Shown: positions 55,102 through 64,000 of the stretch, in pieces
Layout of the letters: each line of letters begins with the position of its first letter
How positions within the stretch are numbered: the stretch's first letter is position 1
Assembly: GCA_052038315.1 (NCBI GenBank)
Contig: JBQGCF010000064.1
Location: forward strand, 6,402-70,401
Origin: Iamia sp052038315
GTDB lineage: Bacteria > Actinomycetota > Acidimicrobiia > Acidimicrobiales > Iamiaceae
Length of the DNA: 64,000 bases
Direction: 5' to 3'
Notes under the pieces: model-generated
The model's input: the letters and a program-made list of their open reading frames with translations, nothing else
The model's database searches: none
What the model was told of the DNA's origin: nothing
Made by a program: the position numbers and the translations under genes

Positions 55102-58100
55102 ATGGCACTGCCGGGAGCGGCGTCCGACCTGGTCGGGCGGGTCGACGAGCTGACGGCCCTGCGCGCCGCCTGGGCCGCGGCGGTCGAGGGCCGGCCCGGC
55201 GTCGTGCTGCTCGGCGGCGACGCCGGGGTCGGCAAGAGCCGGCTGGTCGCCGAGCTGCGCCCGGCGGTCGCCGACGCCGGTGGGGCCTGGCTCGTCGGCG
55301 CCACCCCGTCGCGGGGCTCCGGGGCCCAGCCCTTCGCCCCCCTCACCGGTGCGCTGCGGGTCCTGCTCCGCGAGCTGAGCGCCGCCGAGGACCGGGAGGA
55401 GCGCGATCGCATCATCGGCCCGGCCCGGGCCGACCTGGCCCGGCTCCTGCCCGAGCTGGGCCCGGCCGGCGGGGTCCCGGCCGGCTTCGACCAGGTGGCC
55501 ACGGAACCGGCCCGGCTGTTCGAGCTGGTGATCGGGCTGCTCGAGCGGCTGGGTCGCGACCGGCCCGTGGCCCTGGTGCTGGAGGACCTCCACTGGGCCG
55601 AGGCGTCCACCCTCGACCTGGTCGACTTCCTGGCCCGCAACCTCGACGGGCTCCGCCTCCTCGTCGTGCTGACGTACCGCACCGACGAGCTGCACCGCAC
55701 CCACCCCCTCCGCCCGGCACTGGCCGAGCTGCGCCGGCTGCCGGTGGCCACCGCGACCACCGTCGAGCCGCTCGACGCCGACGAGGTCGCCCGGCTCGCC
55801 ACCGCCCTGGCCGGCGCCGAGCTCCAGGAGCGCTTCGTCGAGCGGGTGGTGGCCCGGGCCAGCGGGCTGCCGTTCTTCGTCGAGGAGCTGGTCGCCGCCG
55901 GGGTCGACGCCTGCGACTCGACCGACGTCCCGCCCGGTCTCCAGGACGTCCTCCAGCTACGGGTCGACGCCCTCCCGCCGGAGGTGGCCGAGGTCGTGCG
56001 GGCGCTGGGCCCCGGCACCGCCACCGGTCCGGTCGACGACGCCCTGCTCCGCCATGTCACCGGGCTCGACGCGGCGACGCTGGCCGAGCGGGTCCGCACC
56101 GCCATCGCCCACCAGGTGCTGGTGAGCGACGACCAGGGCGTCGACTTCCGCCACGCCCTGGCCCGGGAGGTGGTCGAGGCCGACCTGCTGCCCGGCGAGC
56201 GGACCGCCCTCCACGCCGCCTTCGCCAGCGGCCTGGCCGCCCGCCCGGGCGCCGACCACGACCCCGCCACCGCGGCCCGCGCCGCCCTCCACTGGGGTGA
56301 GGCCCACGACGCCGCCGAGGCGCTGCGGTGGTCGGTCCGGGCGGGTGACGCGGCCCGCCGTGCCTATGGCTTCGCCGAGGCCGCCACCCACATGCAGCAC
56401 GTGCTGGAGACGTGGGACGCGGTCGCCGAGCCGGCGGCCACGGCCGGTCGCCCCCGCCTGAGCGTCGCCGCGGCCGCCGCCACCAGCCTGGTGCTGGGCA
56501 ACCGGCTGCCCCGGGCCCGGGCCCTGATCGAGGCCGAGCTGGCTCGCGACGACGCCCACCCCGACCCGGACCTCGACCCCGACGACCGGGCCGACGGCCG
56601 GGCCGCCCTGATCGCCCTCCTGGGCCGGGTGCTCCGCTCGACCGGTGGGGCGGCGGCGTCGATCCCCATGCTGCGCCAGGCCCTGGCCACGTTCCCGGAC
56701 CGGCCCAGCGTCAACCGCACCCGGGTCCAGATCGAGCTGGCCCACAGCCTGACCCTCACCGGGGACGCGGTGGCCGGGCTGGTCGAGGCCCGGGTGGCGC
56801 TGGCCCAGGCCGAGGAGGTGGGCGAGCGGTCGACGATCGGGCGGGCCCAGCACGTGGTGGGCCACGACCTGGTGCTGACCGGCACCGACGTCGAGGGCGG
56901 CCTGGCCCTCCTGGAGGCGTCCCTCGTGATCGCCACCGAGACCGACGACATCGACTGGGAGACCCGCGCCTACGTCAACCTGTCGGACACCCTGCGGCTG
57001 CTCGGTCGGCACGACCAGGCCCTCCACCACGGTATGGAGGGCCACCGCCGGGCCCTCGACCGGGGCCTGCGCCGCCACGGCTTCGCCCGTCTCAACGCGG
57101 CCGAGGTGCTGGTGGGCGTCGGGCGGCTGTCCGAGGCCCGGGCCATGGTCGACCAGCGGGTCGGCGACGACGGCCACATGGCGGCGATCCACGCCGACCT
57201 CACCGAGGGCTGGCTCGACGTCCTCCAGGGCCGGCTCGACGACCTGGGCGCCACGATCGACCGGCTCGACCCGATCATCGCCGGCGAGGCCAACCTCCAG
57301 TTCGAGGGGGCGCTCACCCGCATCCGGCTCGAGCACCTCTGGCTGACCCGCACCCGCGAGGACCCGGGGCCCGTCGCCGCCGTGGTGCTGGCCCGCGACG
57401 GGGTCGGCGCCGACACCCAGTACCGGGCCGAGGTCCTGACCCTCGTCGCCCGGATCCGGGCCGACCAGGCCCTCGACCCGACACGCCGCGACGACGCCCG
57501 CGCCGCGGCGCGGGCCCGGCTGGAGGAGACGGCCGCCCTCGCCCTGGCGGCCGCGCCGCAGACGACGATGCCGCTGGCCCTGGCCGAGCCGCTGCTCGCC
57601 GCCGAGGTGGCCCGGGGCCGGGCCGAGGGGGCGGCGGCGGCCGAGGCCGAGCGCTGGGCGGGCGTCGTCGAGGCGGCCACCGCCGCCGGCCACCTCTGGC
57701 ACCGCACCTACGCCGGCTGGCGGCGGGCCGAGGCCCTCGTCGCCGCCGGCGCTCCCGTCGCCGAGGCGCGGGCGGCTGTCCACGCCGCCCGGGAGGAGGC
57801 GTCGGCGAGGGGGGCGGCCCCGCTGATGGGCGAGCTCGACGCCCTGGCCCGGCGGGCCCGGCTGGCCCCGCTCGACGCGACGAACGACGGCGACGAGCCC
57901 GGCGCCAGCAGCACGGCCGGTGACGGGGCGACCCCCGACCTGGGGCTGACGGCCCGGGAGGCGGAGGTGCTGGCCCTGCTGGCCGAGGGGCGGACCAACG
58001 GCGAGATCGGCGAGGCTCTGTACATCAGCACCCGCACCGCGGGCGTCCACGTCGGCAACATCCTGGCCAAGTTGGGCGTCCGCTCCCGGACCCAGGCCGC

Positions 58101-58134
58101 TGCCATCGCCCACCGGGCCGGGATCGGCGGCTGA
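55102..58134 (+). CDS. LuxR-family regulator with N-terminal ATPase (large AAA/TPR-type)
   Basis: A 1010-residue regulator of the LAL type. The N-terminal ATPase has Walker A LLGGDAGVGKSRLVAEL (37-53) and Walker B VALVLEDLHWAEASTLD. A long helical region resembling TPR repeats follows (about residues 370-900). The C-terminal LuxR helix-turn-helix contains LTAREAEVLALLAEGRTNGE and YISTRTAGVHVGNILAKLGV. Such proteins usually sense a ligand and activate nearby genes. It is divergent from the methyltransferase gene with a 40-bp gap, so that gene is a candidate target. The secreted propeller gene lies 62 nt downstream. Confidence 0.92.
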   Translation: MALPGAASDLVGRVDELTALRAAWAAAVEGRPGVVLLGGDAGVGKSRLVAELRPAVADAGGAWLVGATPSRGSGAQPFAPLTGALRVLLRELSAAEDREERDRIIGPARADLARLLPELGPAGGVPAGFDQVATEPARLFELVIGLLERLGRDRPVALVLEDLHWAEASTLDLVDFLARNLDGLRLLVVLTYRTDELHRTHPLRPALAELRRLPVATATTVEPLDADEVARLATALAGAELQERFVERVVARASGLPFFVEELVAAGVDACDSTDVPPGLQDVLQLRVDALPPEVAEVVRALGPGTATGPVDDALLRHVTGLDAATLAERVRTAIAHQVLVSDDQGVDFRHALAREVVEADLLPGERTALHAAFASGLAARPGADHDPATAARAALHWGEAHDAAEALRWSVRAGDAARRAYGFAEAATHMQHVLETWDAVAEPAATAGRPRLSVAAAAATSLVLGNRLPRARALIEAELARDDAHPDPDLDPDDRADGRAALIALLGRVLRSTGGAAASIPMLRQALATFPDRPSVNRTRVQIELAHSLTLTGDAVAGLVEARVALAQAEEVGERSTIGRAQHVVGHDLVLTGTDVEGGLALLEASLVIATETDDIDWETRAYVNLSDTLRLLGRHDQALHHGMEGHRRALDRGLRRHGFARLNAAEVLVGVGRLSEARAMVDQRVGDDGHMAAIHADLTEGWLDVLQGRLDDLGATIDRLDPIIAGEANLQFEGALTRIRLEHLWLTRTREDPGPVAAVVLARDGVGADTQYRAEVLTLVARIRADQALDPTRRDDARAAARARLEETAALALAAAPQTTMPLALAEPLLAAEVARGRAEGAAAAEAERWAGVVEAATAAGHLWHRTYAGWRRAEALVAAGAPVAEARAAVHAAREEASARGAAPLMGELDALARRARLAPLDATNDGDEPGASSTAGDGATPDLGLTAREAEVLALLAEGRTNGEIGEALYISTRTAGVHVGNILAKLGVRSRTQAAAIAHRAGIGG

Positions 58135-58196
58135 GCGGGCTCAGGGTGGGGCCGGACCGGCCGATCAGCCTCCGGAGTCGACGCAGGAGGACGGAC

Positions 58197-60371
58197 ATGG
58201 CGGGACGGCGAGGACGGACGGCGCTGGGCGCGCTCCTGCTGGCGACGGTGATCGGGACGACGGCCGCGGCGCCGGGCCCGGCACCGGCCGGGGCCCAGAC
58301 GACCCCGGTGCCCCGCAAGGTCGGCGAGATCGTCGTCGACGATGCCGCCGGCCACGTCTTCGTGACCGCCGGGGACACCGTCACCGTGCACGACCTCGAC
58401 GGGGTCCTGGTGCGCACGATCACCGGGCAGACCGCGGTCAGCGACCTGGTGCTCCACGACGGCACCGTCTACGTCCTGGCCGGTGGCGCCGAGCGGATCA
58501 CCGCCATCGACTCCACGACCCTCGAGGTCACCGGCGGGTGGGACCTGGGTGTCGACCTGGCCACCTCGTTGGGGTGGGCCGACGGCCGGTTGTGGTTCGT
58601 CCACGGGTACCAGTGGGGCGACCTCGGCTCGCTGGACCCGGTCACCGGTGCCGTCGTCCCCGTGGCCGTCAGCACCGTGCGGGCCGGCGCCGAGCTCCAG
58701 GGCTACGGGGACCACCTCTACGTGCTGCCCCGGGGTCTGCAGCCGTCGACCCTCTGGGCCTACGACGTGTCGGGGGCGACCCCGGTCGCCGTCGACGCCA
58801 CGCCCCACACCCTGTCGTGCTCGAACGGCCGCGACCTGGCCCTCTCGCTCGACGGCACGACCGCCTGGACCGCGTGCGGCTCGCCGTACCGGATCGACCA
58901 GTGGGACCTGGCCGACCTCTCGGCCCCGTCCGGGTCACTGGGCATCGGCGCCTACCCGTCCGGCATCGCCACCACCGCCGGCGGCTACCGGGTCGGCGCC
59001 GCGACCTGCTGCGGCGACACGGGCGTCCTCCTCTACGAGCCCGGCGCCACCAGCAAGGTCGAGAGCGCCCCCATCCCGGGCGACCACTCGGCCGGCATGG
59101 TGGCCGGCAGCGCCGGGGGCGACCGCCTGTACGTGGGGACGCAGGACGGCCTCCTCCACACGGTCCGGCTCGACCCGGTGGTCACGTCGGTGGCGCCGAC
59201 GCCGGTCGACCGCGGTGCCACCGTCACGGTGACCGGCACCGGCCTCGACGACGTGGCCACGGCGACGATCGGCGGGGTCGCCGCTCCGATCACGCCGGTG
59301 TCGGCCACCAGCCTGCGGCTCACCGTGCCGGCGGCGGTGGCCAACGGCACCCACCCGCTGCTGCTGACCAGCCGATGGGGCGACAGCGCCGACACGCCGG
59401 CGTCGGTCCGGGTCTTCGGCCCCGAGGCGCCCCGCGCCCCGGCCCGTCCGACGGTGACCCCTACCGGGCCCCACTCGGCCACCGTCAGCTGGCCGGCCCT
59501 GGACGGGGACAGCTGGCCGGCGACGAGCTACGAGGTCACCCTCCGGGCGGCCGGCCCGGTCGTGGCCACGGCGACGGTCACCGAGCGGTCGGCCACCTTC
59601 ACCGGCCTGCGGGCCGAGATCGCCCACGAGGCGAGGGTCGTCGCCGTCAACGCCCTCGGCCGGTCGGCGGCGTCGTCGGCCGCGACCTTCACCCCCGCCG
59701 GTCCCGACGTCGCCCCCTTCGCCCGCATCTCCGAGCTGGTGCGCCAGCAGTTCGTCGACCTGCTCGGCCGGGCCCCGCAGCTCGCCGAGGAGGAGCTGTG
59801 GGTCGAGCGCCTGCGCCACGGCACCCACGTGCCCGGCGACGTGGTGGCCGGGCTGCGCACGTCGAGCGACCACGTCGCGGTCGTCGACCCCGTCACCCGG
59901 CTCTACCTCGCCTCCTTCGCTCGCCTCCCCGAGCCGGCCGGGCTCGACTACTGGACCATGCGCCGCCGCAGCGGCACGCCGCTCCAGCAGGTGGCCCAGC
60001 ACTTCGTCGCCTCGGCCGAGCTGCGCGCCCTCTACGGCTCGCTCGACCACGAGGCCTTCGTCCGGCGGGTCTACCGCAACGTCCTCGGCCGGGACGGCGA
60101 CCCCGCCGGCATCGCCTACGGGACCGCCGAGCTCGAGGCCGGCCGGCGCACCCGGGCCTCGGTGCTGGTCGGCTTCTCCGAGTCGGCCGAGCACCGCCGG
60201 CGGCGGGCGGCGGACACCACCGTCGCCGTGCTGTGGGCCGGCCTGCTGCGGCGCCGGCCCACCGCGCAGGAGCTGACGACCACCGTCGAGCGGCTCGACG
60301 GGGGCACCCCGGTGGCGACGATCGCGGCCGAGATCCTGGCCTCCTCGGAGTACCACGCCCGCTGGCGATAG
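58197..60371 (+). CDS. Secreted beta-propeller, IPT/TIG, FN3 and DUF4214 protein
   Basis: A 724-residue exported protein. A signal peptide (ALGALLLATVIGTTAAAPG) is followed by YVTN/propeller-like repeats (VVDDAAGHVFVTAGDTVTV). A TIG-like domain (TPVDRGATVTVTGTGLDDV) and an FN3 domain (SATVSWPALDGDSWPATSYE) come next. Two DUF4214-like helical units follow (VRQQFVDLLGRAPQLAEEE and FVRRVYRNVLGRDGDPAGIA). DUF4214 occurs in secreted proteins often linked to surface layers. A strong AGGAGGA ribosome site precedes the ATG at 58197. No enzyme motif is seen. Confidence 0.85.
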   Translation: MAGRRGRTALGALLLATVIGTTAAAPGPAPAGAQTTPVPRKVGEIVVDDAAGHVFVTAGDTVTVHDLDGVLVRTITGQTAVSDLVLHDGTVYVLAGGAERITAIDSTTLEVTGGWDLGVDLATSLGWADGRLWFVHGYQWGDLGSLDPVTGAVVPVAVSTVRAGAELQGYGDHLYVLPRGLQPSTLWAYDVSGATPVAVDATPHTLSCSNGRDLALSLDGTTAWTACGSPYRIDQWDLADLSAPSGSLGIGAYPSGIATTAGGYRVGAATCCGDTGVLLYEPGATSKVESAPIPGDHSAGMVAGSAGGDRLYVGTQDGLLHTVRLDPVVTSVAPTPVDRGATVTVTGTGLDDVATATIGGVAAPITPVSATSLRLTVPAAVANGTHPLLLTSRWGDSADTPASVRVFGPEAPRAPARPTVTPTGPHSATVSWPALDGDSWPATSYEVTLRAAGPVVATATVTERSATFTGLRAEIAHEARVVAVNALGRSAASSAATFTPAGPDVAPFARISELVRQQFVDLLGRAPQLAEEELWVERLRHGTHVPGDVVAGLRTSSDHVAVVDPVTRLYLASFARLPEPAGLDYWTMRRRSGTPLQQVAQHFVASAELRALYGSLDHEAFVRRVYRNVLGRDGDPAGIAYGTAELEAGRRTRASVLVGFSESAEHRRRRAADTTVAVLWAGLLRRRPTAQELTTTVERLDGGTPVATIAAEILASSEYHARWR

Positions 60372-60387
60372 GGTCGGGGCACAACCC

Positions 60388-60476
60388 GATCGGGGAGCTC
60401 GTGGCCACGGGCTGAGAGGACGGCAGGACCCGCCGTCGACCCGCACACCTGACCTGGGCAATGCCAGCGGAGGAAA
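60388..60476 (+). promoter_or_regulatory. TPP riboswitch (THI box) controlling thiBPQ
   Basis: The conserved THI-box pieces are present in order: CTGAGA (60412-60417), a variable hairpin ACGGC/GCCGT, ACCTGA (60447-60452), and GGGCAATGCCAGCG (60456-60469). The latter matches the usual GGATAATGCCAGCG. The closing GGAGGAA (60469-60475) doubles as the ribosome site for the GTG at 60481. Ligand binding would hide it, so control is probably translational. The downstream thiamine transporter genes confirm the reading. Confidence 0.9.
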
Positions 60477-60480
60477 TCAC

Positions 60481-61662
60481 GTGGTCCACCACACCGTCGT
60501 CCCGTCCCCTCGACGCCGTCGCGCCCTCGCGGCCGTCGTCGCCACCGCCCTGCTGATCAGCGGAGCGGCCTGCACCGACGATCCCGAGCCGGCCGGCGTG
60601 GGCGAGTCGGGCACCACCGAGCCCGAGCCCACCAGCTGCCGGCCCGACGAGCTGCCCCCGCCCGTCGACCCCACCGCGGTGGCCGACGAGGACCTGGCCG
60701 GCACCACGGTCACCCTCGCCACCCACGACTCCTTCGCCGTGTCGGAGGGGCTGTTCGACACCTTCACCGAGGAGACCGGCATCGAGGTCGAGCTGGTCAG
60801 CGCCGGCGACGCCGGCACCATGGTCAGCCAGGCGATCCTCACCGCCGGCGACCCGGTGGCCGACGTGATGTTCGGCATCGACACCACGTTCCTGTGCCGG
60901 GGCACCGCCGCCGGGCTGTTCGTCCCCTACGCCCCCGAGGCGCTGGAGGACGTGCCCGACACCTACGAGATCGCCACCGACCACCTGGCCACGCCGATCG
61001 ACGTGGGCGACGTCTGCCTCAACTACTCGCGCTCGGCCTACCCGACCGATGCCGACGCCCCGGCCTCGCTCGACGACCTGGCCGACCCGGCCTTCGAGGG
61101 CGCCTTCGTCACCGAGAACCCGGAGACGTCCTCGCCCGGCCTGGCCTTCCTCCTCGCCACCATCGCCGAGTACGGCGCCGACGGGTGGGAGGACTACTGG
61201 ACGTCGTTGCGCGACAACGGCGTCGAGGTCGTCGCCGGGTGGGAGGAGGCCTACAACGGCAGCTTCGCGGCCGGGGCCGAGGGGGCCGATCGCTCGATCG
61301 TCACGTCGTACGCGTCCAGCCCGGTCGCCGACGTCGTCTACTCCGACCCGCCTCGCGACGAGCCCGCCATCGGCGTGGTGGCCGACGCCTGCTTCCGCCA
61401 GGTCGAGCTGGCCGGCGTGCTGCGGGGCACCGAGCACCCCGAGGCCGCTGCCCGGCTCGTCGACTTCCTCCTGTCGCCCGCGTTCCAGGAGGACATCCCG
61501 CTCAACATGTTCGTCACCCCGGTGAACGAGACGGCCGAGCTGCCGCCCGAGTACACCGCCCACAGCACCGAGATCACCGACCCGCTGACCCTGACCCCGG
61601 CCGAGATCGAGGAGGGTCGGGACGCCTGGACCGAGCGCTGGACCGAGATCGTCCTGCGATGA
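60481..61662 (+). CDS. thiB: Thiamine ABC transporter substrate-binding lipoprotein
   Basis: A 393-residue lipoprotein with lipobox SGAAC near residue 30. The solute-binding fold has TTVTLATHDSFAVSEGLFDTF, DVMFGIDTTFLCRG, VGDVCLNYSRSAYP, SSPGLAFLLATIAEYG and EEAYNGSFAAG. These match ThiB, which captures thiamine and its phosphates outside the cell and delivers them to ThiP. The GTG start follows the riboswitch-borne ribosome site. Its stop overlaps the ThiP start (ATGA). Confidence 0.93.
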   Translation: MVHHTVVPSPRRRRALAAVVATALLISGAACTDDPEPAGVGESGTTEPEPTSCRPDELPPPVDPTAVADEDLAGTTVTLATHDSFAVSEGLFDTFTEETGIEVELVSAGDAGTMVSQAILTAGDPVADVMFGIDTTFLCRGTAAGLFVPYAPEALEDVPDTYEIATDHLATPIDVGDVCLNYSRSAYPTDADAPASLDDLADPAFEGAFVTENPETSSPGLAFLLATIAEYGADGWEDYWTSLRDNGVEVVAGWEEAYNGSFAAGAEGADRSIVTSYASSPVADVVYSDPPRDEPAIGVVADACFRQVELAGVLRGTEHPEAAARLVDFLLSPAFQEDIPLNMFVTPVNETAELPPEYTAHSTEITDPLTLTPAEIEEGRDAWTERWTEIVLR

Positions 61663-63272
61663 GGAGGAGGCTGGCCTGGGGGCTCGTCGCCCTCGTGCCG
61701 GTGGCGTTCCTCGCCGTCTTCTTCGCCTACCCGATCGCCACGATCCTCGAGCGGGGGCTGACCGAGGGGTCGGCGCTCGACGTGGTCCGGCGCCGCTCGA
61801 CGGGTCGCCTGGTGGGCTTCACGGTCCTCCAGGCGGCGGCCTCCGCGGTGCTGAGCCTTGCGGTCGGGCTGCCGGCGGCGTGGGCGGTGGCGCGGGTCGA
61901 CCTGCCCGGTCGGCGCGTCGTCCGGGCCCTGCTGGTCGTGCCCTTCGTGCTGCCCACGCTGGTGGTCGGCGCCGCGCTGCAGGCGACGTTCGAGCGGTTC
62001 GGCGTCGACGGCACCGAGGGCTTCCACCTCGAGCGCACGGTCACCGCCATCCTGCTCGCCCACATGGTGCTGAACGTGGCCGTGGTCGTGCGGGTCGTCG
62101 GCGCCCACTGGGCCCTGCTCGACCCGCGGGCCGAGGAGGCGGCGCGGGTGCTGGGCGCGTCCCGCCTGCGGGTGCTGCGGGAGGTCACGCTGCCCCGGCT
62201 GGCCCCGGCGATCTGGAGCGCAGCGGGCATCGTCTTCCTCTTCTGCTTCACGTCCTTCGGCGTGATCCTCACCGTCGGCGGCCCGGGGCGGCCCACGCTG
62301 GAGACCGAGATCTGGCGCTACGCCACCCAGCGGACCGACCTGGCCACCGCCACCGCCCTGGCCCTCCTCCAGATGGTCGTGGTCGTGGCCCTGGTCGCCG
62401 TGGTCGGGGTGGCCGAACGGCGGGCCGCGGCCGGGGCCGTGGTGCGCCGGCCCGTCCCGCCCCGCCGCCCGGTGACCGCCCGGCAGCGCCTCGCCGTGGC
62501 CGCCGCCCTGGCCCCCGCCGCGGTGCTGGTGCTGGTGCCGCTGGGCGTCCTGGTCGAGCGGTCGCTGGCGGTGGGCGACGGCTACGGGCTCGGCCACTTC
62601 CGGGCCCTCGGCGACGACACCGGGACCGGCCTGAGCGTGGCGCCCCTCACGGCGGTGCGGACGTCGCTGACCTATGCGCTGGCGGCCACGCTGATCGCCG
62701 TCGTCGTCGGGGGGCTGGCCGCGGTGGTCGTCGCCCACGCCGGCCGTTGGTCGGGCCGCACCCTCGACGTCGCCCTCATGGTCCCCCTCGGCACCAGCGC
62801 GGTGACCCTCGGCTTCGGCCTGCTCGTCGCCCTCGACGATCCGCCGGTCGACCTGCGCTCGTCCCGGGTGATCGTCCCCGTCGCCCAGGCCCTGGTCGGC
62901 CTGCCGTTCGTCGTCCGCTCTCTCGTCCCCGCGCTGCGCAGCATCGACCCCCGCCTGCGCGAGGCGGCGGCCACGCTCGGCGCCTCGCCGGCCCGGGCCC
63001 GCTGGGAGGTCGACGTCCCCCTCGTCGGCCGGACCGTGCTGGTGGGCGCCGCCTTCGCCTTCGCCGTGTCGCTGGGCGAGTTCGGCGCCACCTCGTTCCT
63101 GGCCCGGCCCGATGCCCCGACCGTCCCCACCGCCATGTTCCGCCTGCTCGGCCAGCCGGGGGCGGCGCTGCGGGGCCAGGCCATGGCCCTCGGCGTGGTG
63201 CTGGCCGCCCTGACCGTGGCCAGCGTGCTGGTGATCGAGCGCCTCCGCCCCAAGGACGCGCTCGGATGGTGA
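61659..63272 (+). CDS. thiP: Thiamine ABC transporter permease
   Basis: A 537-residue membrane protein with two homologous permease halves. Each half carries an EAA coupling loop: EEAARVLGASRLRVLREVTL (first) and REAAATLGASPARARWEVDV (second), near residues 162 and 438. About twelve membrane helices are visible. The duplicated form is typical of ThiP/FbpB-type transporters. It sits between thiB and thiQ with 4-7 bp overlaps on both sides, so all three are made from one message under the TPP riboswitch. Confidence 0.94.
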   Translation: MRRRLAWGLVALVPVAFLAVFFAYPIATILERGLTEGSALDVVRRRSTGRLVGFTVLQAAASAVLSLAVGLPAAWAVARVDLPGRRVVRALLVVPFVLPTLVVGAALQATFERFGVDGTEGFHLERTVTAILLAHMVLNVAVVVRVVGAHWALLDPRAEEAARVLGASRLRVLREVTLPRLAPAIWSAAGIVFLFCFTSFGVILTVGGPGRPTLETEIWRYATQRTDLATATALALLQMVVVVALVAVVGVAERRAAAGAVVRRPVPPRRPVTARQRLAVAAALAPAAVLVLVPLGVLVERSLAVGDGYGLGHFRALGDDTGTGLSVAPLTAVRTSLTYALAATLIAVVVGGLAAVVVAHAGRWSGRTLDVALMVPLGTSAVTLGFGLLVALDDPPVDLRSSRVIVPVAQALVGLPFVVRSLVPALRSIDPRLREAAATLGASPARARWEVDVPLVGRTVLVGAAFAFAVSLGEFGATSFLARPDAPTVPTAMFRLLGQPGAALRGQAMALGVVLAALTVASVLVIERLRPKDALGW

Positions 63273-64000
63273 GCGAGCGAGCCGAGGGACATGTGAGCCA
63301 GGGGCTCGTCGTCGAGCTGCTCGTCGTCCGCTACGGCGCCACCACCGCGGTGGGCGGGGTCGACCTGGCCGTGGCCCCCGGCGAGGTCGTCGCCCTGCTC
63401 GGCCCGAGCGGATGCGGCAAGAGCACCCTGCTGCGGGCCGTCGCCGGGCTGGAGCCGCCGGCCGCCGGGGCGGTGCGCTGGGACGGCGACGACATCACCC
63501 GGTTGCCCCCCGACCGGCGCGGCTTCGGGCTGATGTTCCAGGACCACGCCCTGTTCCCGCACCGCACCGTGGGCCAGAACGTGGCCTTCGGGCTGCGCAG
63601 GGCCGGGCGCGCCCGGGCCGAGCAGGGCGCCGGGGTCGAGGCCGCCCTGGCCCGGGTGGGGCTGGAGGGCTTCGCCGACCGCACCGTCGACACCCTCTCC
63701 GGCGGCGAGGCCCAGCGGGTCGCCCTGGCCCGGGCCCTCGCCCCCGAGCCCCGGCTGCTGATGCTCGACGAGCCCCTCGGGTCGCTCGACCGGGTGCTGC
63801 GCGACGAGCTGGCCGCCGAGCTGCGCGCCGTCCTCGGCGAGCTGGGCCTGGCCGCCGTCCACGTCACCCACGACCAGGAGGAGGCCTACGCGGTCGCCGA
63901 CCGCATCGTCGTCATGCGGGCCGGTGTGGTCGTCCGGGACGGGGCCGCCGCCGAGGTGTGGGACGACCCGGGCTCGGCCTTCGTCGCCCGCTTCCTGGGC
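63266..64000 (+). CDS. thiQ: Thiamine ABC transporter ATPase (3' end outside window)
   Basis: An ABC ATPase open to the window edge, 245 codons seen. Walker A is GPSGCGKSTLLRAVAGLEPP, the Q-loop LMFQDHALFPHRTV, the signature TLSGGEAQRVALARAL, Walker B LLMLDEPLGSLDR and the H-loop VHVTHDQEEAYAVAD. The layout matches the ThiQ/PotA group. The frame begins at the ATG at 63266 inside thiP; a GTG at 63293 is an alternative start. It supplies energy for ThiP. Confidence 0.93.
   Translation, partial: MVSERAEGHVSQGLVVELLVVRYGATTAVGGVDLAVAPGEVVALLGPSGCGKSTLLRAVAGLEPPAAGAVRWDGDDITRLPPDRRGFGLMFQDHALFPHRTVGQNVAFGLRRAGRARAEQGAGVEAALARVGLEGFADRTVDTLSGGEAQRVALARALAPEPRLLMLDEPLGSLDRVLRDELAAELRAVLGELGLAAVHVTHDQEEAYAVADRIVVMRAGVVVRDGAAAEVWDDPGSAFVARFLG

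Overview
The window is GC-rich bacterial DNA with dense genes on both strands, many GTG starts and frequent 4-bp ATGA/GTGA overlaps. Gene content is actinobacterial: a DUF5318 gene beside a class A penicillin-binding protein, an rpsF-ssb-rpsR-rplI-dnaB run, a mycothiol-dependent maleylpyruvate isomerase-type protein, a TrkA/RCK pair beside an OB-fold gene and a KimA-like permease, and many Tat or lipobox proteins with threonine-rich linkers. A member of Acidimicrobiia is my best guess, but no rRNA is present and the class is inferred only from style. No transposase, integrase, phage module or CRISPR array was seen.

Layout. 1-8.4 kb: end of a PilT-like ATPase, an ECF sigma factor with a frameshifted membrane partner, an ArsR regulator with an SRPBCC protein, CCA tRNA nucleotidyltransferase, and a second ECF sigma factor with a three-repeat membrane partner. 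8.4-15.3 kb: a large Tat lipoprotein of unknown function behind a perfect inverted repeat, a GlcD-type oxidase with a ThDP-dependent enzyme, a ribbon-helix-helix antitoxin beside an internally deleted Doc toxin, and a methyltransferase. 15.3-25.2 kb: the core block DUF5318, PBP, panB, DUF192 lipoprotein, rpsF-ssb-rpsR-rplI and dnaB, with two clusters of DnaA-box-like sites. 25.2-31.3 kb: GT-C type membrane glycosyltransferase, HNH endonuclease, glutamyl-Q tRNA(Asp) synthetase, L,D-transpeptidase, OB-fold protein and two TrkA proteins. 31.4-45.7 kb: KimA-like potassium permease, hydrolases, a metallophosphoesterase with a membrane insert, an ABC exporter, a TetR/SDR divergon, a sulfite-exporter-like protein, a ferredoxin/PaaX pair, a fatty acid desaturase, and an alpha-L-fucosidase whose 3' end runs into tRNA-Ser. 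45.7-60.4 kb: accessory genes, including two large secreted beta-propeller proteins, a histidine-kinase remnant, small-molecule enzymes, a methyltransferase with an Asp-rich insert and a LuxR-family ATPase regulator. 60.4-64 kb: a TPP riboswitch ahead of thiB-thiP-thiQ, with thiQ cut by the window end.

A recurring control signal is a hexamer of the form TANNNT placed 6 or 7 nt before the start codon. I see it at twelve genes on both strands, which suggests that leaderless transcripts are common here. It also supports several of the chosen starts. Function assignments rest on reading family motifs in the translated sequence; no database search was run.
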